47,519 nucleotides of DNA from CAZVJA01 sp964626885 (lineage in GTDB: Bacteria > Planctomycetota > Planctomycetia > Planctomycetales > Planctomycetaceae): assembly GCA_964626885.1 (NCBI GenBank), contig CAZVJA010000014.1, positions 1-47,519 on the forward strand, written 5' to 3'. Made by a program: the position numbers and the translations under genes. Below are positions 44,998 to 47,519 of this stretch, piece after piece. Below the pieces are notes generated by a model. It had not been told where the DNA came from, made no database searches, and was given only the letters and a program-made list of their open reading frames with translations. Each line of letters opens with the position of its first letter. Position 1 is the first letter of the stretch.

Positions 44998-45407
44998 GGT
45001 CCGCTGCCGGAACTGCCGTGCAAATTCTTTGCTTCGCATCTATGGCTAATTCCCAGATTTTAGAAATCCAGTCAAAACTCAATAGAATCCGTGTAATACC
45101 AGCTGTCAGTCTGTTTCTAGTAGTCCGTCTACGCTAAAAGTTATGTCTTGGGCGGGCATGGAACGAATCTGACAACCATACGTTTTAGGGTAGGCGCACT
45201 ACTAGTGCCAAGCCGACCCGTGTGACTGGTGGCGGACCTCCTTCTGTCGTCCTCGGCGGTTGGCGTTGCCGGCCAAAGTCGCTTGATTCTCGACCGGCAA
45301 TCGGGGGAGAATCGTGCTTGTCGCGGCACCTTCGGTCGAAGTCATCGTGTGTCGTGGAATGAGGCGTCTCCTGTCTCTTCGTGCGACTCCCCAATGGAAA
45401 GTGTCAG
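44998..45407. other. 410-bp gap before the sulfatase gene
   Basis: I see no gene. The part at 45040-45180 is AT-rich relative to its surroundings and full of stop codons. A plausible promoter for the sulfatase cannot be pinned down. No strong hairpin was found. Confidence 0.5.
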
Positions 45408-46946
45408 ATGGCTGTTTCGAGTCGGCGGGATTTGTCTTTCAATTTGCCACACTCAGTTACGACACTTGCGGTTTTCCTGTGCACGGGGATCGGCATTGTA
45501 TTCCCTGAAAATACCGCGTCATGTGCGGAAAATGAGCGCCGGCCGAATATCGTGTTCATCCTGGCGGACGACCTCGGATGGTCCGATCTCGCCTGCTATG
45601 GCGCGGATCTGAACGAGACGCCGCACCTCGACCAGTTCGCGAAAGAAAGCGTACGGTTCACCCATGCCTACGCATCAGCCCCCATTTGCTCACCCACGCG
45701 GGCCGCGATTCTGACCGGGCAATATCCCGCGCGGCTTGGGATGACCATCTGGCACGAGGCGGCCGCGAAACCTCCACGGGATCGCAAACTCGTCCCCCCA
45801 GTCGTCACTGGCGACCTCCCGCACGAACACGCCACCTTGTCTCAAATGCTGCATGATGCGGGTTACGTCACCGGGCACATCGGCAAGTGGCACTTGGGAG
45901 AGGCGAGTTATTTCCCTGAGACCTTCGGCTTCGATTTTCACGTTGCGGGGAATCACTGGGGTGCGCCGCCGACTTACTTTTATCCCTACCGTGGATTGTT
46001 CGGCGACGAGAAAGAACTCCGCTACGTCCCCGGATTGCCCTGGGGCCAGCCGGGGGAGTACCTCACCGATCGGCTGACGCAGGAAGCGATTCGTTTCATC
46101 GACCGCGCGGGGGACCGGCCGTTCTTCCTCAATCTCTGGCACTACTCGGTCCACACGCCGACGGAGGCGAAGGAACCCGACATCCGATACTTCGAAAGGA
46201 AGCTTCGCCCCGAAATGCGGCACCGCAATCCCGTCTTTGCAGCGATGCTGAAAAGTCTGGATGCGAACGTCGCACGCCTCCTGGACGCACTCCGGGCGCG
46301 CGGTCTCGCGGAGAACACCGTGGTGATTTTCACATCCGATAACGGGGGCTTTCTGGGCGGTCCCAACCGCTTCATTACCACTAACGAGCCTCTACGCTCG
46401 GGAAAAGGCTCGCTGTATGAAGGAGGCGTGCGCGTGCCGCTGATCGTCCGCTGGCCGGGGGTGACGCCGGCCGGTGCGGTCTGCGATGTGCCGGTCGCGT
46501 CGATGGATCTGCCGCTGACGATCCGCGAGATCGTCGGCTTGTTGGACGCGCGGGCGAACGGGACGGATCTCAAATCCAAAGAGCCGCCGACCACCGCCGC
46601 TCGATTCAACGACCCGGCGATCGATGGCCTCAGCTTCGCGCCGCTCTTGAAAAAACCGACGGCGACACTCGAGCGAGACACGCTCTACTGGCATTACCCG
46701 CACTACTATTCCACCTCGACGCCCTGCAGCTCGATCCGCAAGGGGGATTGGAAGCTGATCGAGTTCTTTGAAGACAATCACGTCGAGTTGTACAACCTGC
46801 ACGACGACCCGAGCGAGAAGACCAACCTCGCGGATAAAATGCGGGAAAAAGCCGCCGAACTGCGGCAGGCACTGGCGGCGTGGCGAACGGCTGTGAAGGC
46901 CCAGATGCCCACGGTGAATGACAAAGACAAAAAGACCGGGGCGTAA
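45408..46946 (+). CDS. Formylglycine-dependent sulfatase, exported
   Basis: A 512-residue sulfatase that would remove sulfate esters, most often from polysaccharides. A signal sequence covers about residues 1-40 (SVTTLAVFLCTGIGIVFPENTASCAEN). The metal site begins with D54-D55 in FILADDLGWSDL. The active-site motif CSPTRAAILTG has C94, to be turned into formylglycine, and R98. Further blocks include YVTGHIGKWHLG, VIFTSDNGGFLGGPN and LRSGKGSLYEGGVRVPLIVRWPG, which are typical of the type I family. The start at 45408 is preferred for a GGAAAG site and the signal peptide. It stands alone on the plus strand. Planctomycetes carry large sulfatase sets for algal or host glycans; the exact substrate is unknown. 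Confidence 0.95.
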   Translation: MAVSSRRDLSFNLPHSVTTLAVFLCTGIGIVFPENTASCAENERRPNIVFILADDLGWSDLACYGADLNETPHLDQFAKESVRFTHAYASAPICSPTRAAILTGQYPARLGMTIWHEAAAKPPRDRKLVPPVVTGDLPHEHATLSQMLHDAGYVTGHIGKWHLGEASYFPETFGFDFHVAGNHWGAPPTYFYPYRGLFGDEKELRYVPGLPWGQPGEYLTDRLTQEAIRFIDRAGDRPFFLNLWHYSVHTPTEAKEPDIRYFERKLRPEMRHRNPVFAAMLKSLDANVARLLDALRARGLAENTVVIFTSDNGGFLGGPNRFITTNEPLRSGKGSLYEGGVRVPLIVRWPGVTPAGAVCDVPVASMDLPLTIREIVGLLDARANGTDLKSKEPPTTAARFNDPAIDGLSFAPLLKKPTATLERDTLYWHYPHYYSTSTPCSSIRKGDWKLIEFFEDNHVELYNLHDDPSEKTNLADKMREKAAELRQALAAWRTAVKAQMPTVNDKDKKTGA

Positions 46947-46978
46947 TTCGGTGCCATCTTGTAGGACCGACAGCTCGG

Positions 46979-47056
46979 TAGGTCAGACTGCTCCGAGCCT
47001 GACAGCCTTGGTTACGGCGAGTTGCGAATTCGTCATCTACCGAGCAGCCTGACCTT
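46979..47056. repeat. Imperfect inverted repeat downstream of the sulfatase
   Basis: AGGTCAGACTGCTCCGAG (46980-46997) pairs with most of CTACCGAGCAGCCTGACCT (47037-47055) across a 39-base loop. The left arm is itself partly self-complementary with CTCGG just before it. It may act as a terminator or be a dispersed repeat. The rest of the 370-bp gap from 46947 to 47316 holds no gene that I can support. Confidence 0.45.
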
Positions 47057-47266
47057 CTATGAAAGCCCGTTGCTCGTCAAGTCGGCGCGTGTTTCTTTTC
47101 TGGCTGTGCGGCGTCCAGTCTTCTATCTGAGCTTTCCCCAAAGCGGGTATTTCGATGTCGTGAGACCGCCTGTTCTATGTCGCGACTGTTCAGCCCGGCG
47201 AATTCCCCTCCGACAAACACGACACGTTTCATGCACGGCGCTTTCACAGTTCAGCGGTTAGAGGTC

Positions 47267-47297
47267 GTTTCAAAATCGGGAGGGGAGGCTCCCGCGG
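47267..47297. repeat. Partial, inverted copy of the 2688-2799 repeat
   Basis: GTTTCAAAAT, then CGGGAGGGGAGGCTCCCGCG. Read against the complement of the right arm at 2764-2799 this matches apart from a few changes and one missing base. The GGGAG/CTCCC arms can also form their own hairpin. Confidence 0.6.
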
Positions 47298-47316
47298 GTG
47301 GTCCCGGTTGGCTGTC

Positions 47317-47519
47317 TCAGCCTACCGGGACGGCGCGGCCGCAAGAGGTCTCAAGCAATTTCTCGACCGCCGCTTTAACAATCTCTTGTGCCTTCGGCAC
47401 ACCGGCGCCCGCGGCAAACGAGCCACCTGCGGTGCGTAAGTTGCCCGTTGACGCATCTCGCGATGCGCGGTGGAATGGGAACGGAGCGGCGTGGCTGCAT
47501 CGCGCCGCGGGACAAGCAT
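47317..47519 (-). CDS. C-terminal end of an unrecognised gene (partial at window edge)
   Basis: A minus-strand frame with no start in view runs in from the right edge for 66 codons and stops at 47317-47319. It reads GNLRTAGGSFAAGAGVPK and then AQEIVKAAVEKLLETSCG, a plausible helix near the end of a real protein. The other two frames on this strand give arginine-rich, unlikely products. I do not recognise the family. The true extent and the start lie outside the window. Confidence 0.4.
   Translation of the reverse strand, partial: ACPAARCSHAAPFPFHRASRDASTGNLRTAGGSFAAGAGVPKAQEIVKAAVEKLLETSCGRAVPVG

Noticed and set aside
47322..47519. A 65-codon minus-strand ATG frame at the right edge.
   Set aside because: Its product is almost all Arg, Ala and Pro; another minus-strand frame, open at the window edge, gives a more protein-like C-terminus.
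1..47519. CRISPR arrays, rRNA genes, intact transposases, toxin-antitoxin pairs or known defence genes.
   Set aside because: Looked for by eye on both strands; no regularly spaced repeats and no matching domains were found.

Overview
The window looks like chromosomal DNA of a planctomycete (Planctomycetota, probably order Planctomycetales). The call rests on gene content and not on a marker gene. It holds two DUF1501 proteins, one of them beside a giant cytochrome/DUF1549/DUF1553 protein. It also holds a DUF1080 protein, a formylglycine-type sulfatase, a very large surface protein with an N-terminal LEDRALLSAN-type motif, many multi-domain exported proteins, and GC-rich coding DNA with long antisense open frames.

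Left part (1-6.3 kb): an aminotransferase and a degenerate phosphohexomutase on the minus strand, a 112-bp hairpin element with perfect 12-bp terminal inverted repeats, then holA (DNA polymerase III delta) facing a minus-strand pair of an exported protein-L-isoaspartate methyltransferase and ygfZ. Next (6.5-12 kb) is an 1819-residue surface protein: a seven-unit propeller-like region, a CSLREA-like junction, a long right-handed beta-helix and a choice-of-anchor-Q-like C-terminus. The helix coding region holds three copies of a unit repeating every 582 bp. An almost gene-free 0.9-kb stretch follows.

Middle (12.9-25.7 kb): a tight plus-strand run of MlrC-type metallopeptidase, Asp-box sialidase-like protein and exported SGNH hydrolase; then a branched, possibly switching RNA leader before a small lipoprotein, a halogenase-like flavoprotein and glgC. 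Convergent to these are a PAP2 phosphatase and a DUF1501 - cytochrome/DUF1549/DUF1553 pair. At 26 kb a tRNA with anticodon CAU is overlapped on the other strand by the tail of a truncated tyrosine recombinase, the scar of an integrated element.

Right part (27-47.5 kb): a DegT-family aminotransferase and a second DUF1501 gene. Convergent to these is a 1372-residue exported protein joining a TIM-barrel sugar isomerase-like domain, a c-type heme domain, a propeller and a blue-copper domain, together with an unrecognised secreted partner. Next are an FHA protein convergent with an HtrA protease - beta-sandwich - SirB1 - TPR fusion, a DUF1080 protein, bioA and mdh. The mdh upstream region carries two perfect hairpins. 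A site-2-type protease, a GAF/HD-GYP regulator, a sulfatase and the end of an unrecognised gene finish the window.

Together the genes suggest a heterotroph that exports enzymes for degrading complex glycans (sulfatase, sialidase-like, esterase-like, DUF1080, heme/copper oxidoreductase), with ordinary housekeeping genes (holA, ygfZ, glgC, bioA, mdh, tRNA) in between. No CRISPR array, rRNA, intact mobile element or recognised defence system was seen. All functions are read from motifs and family memory; no database search was possible.
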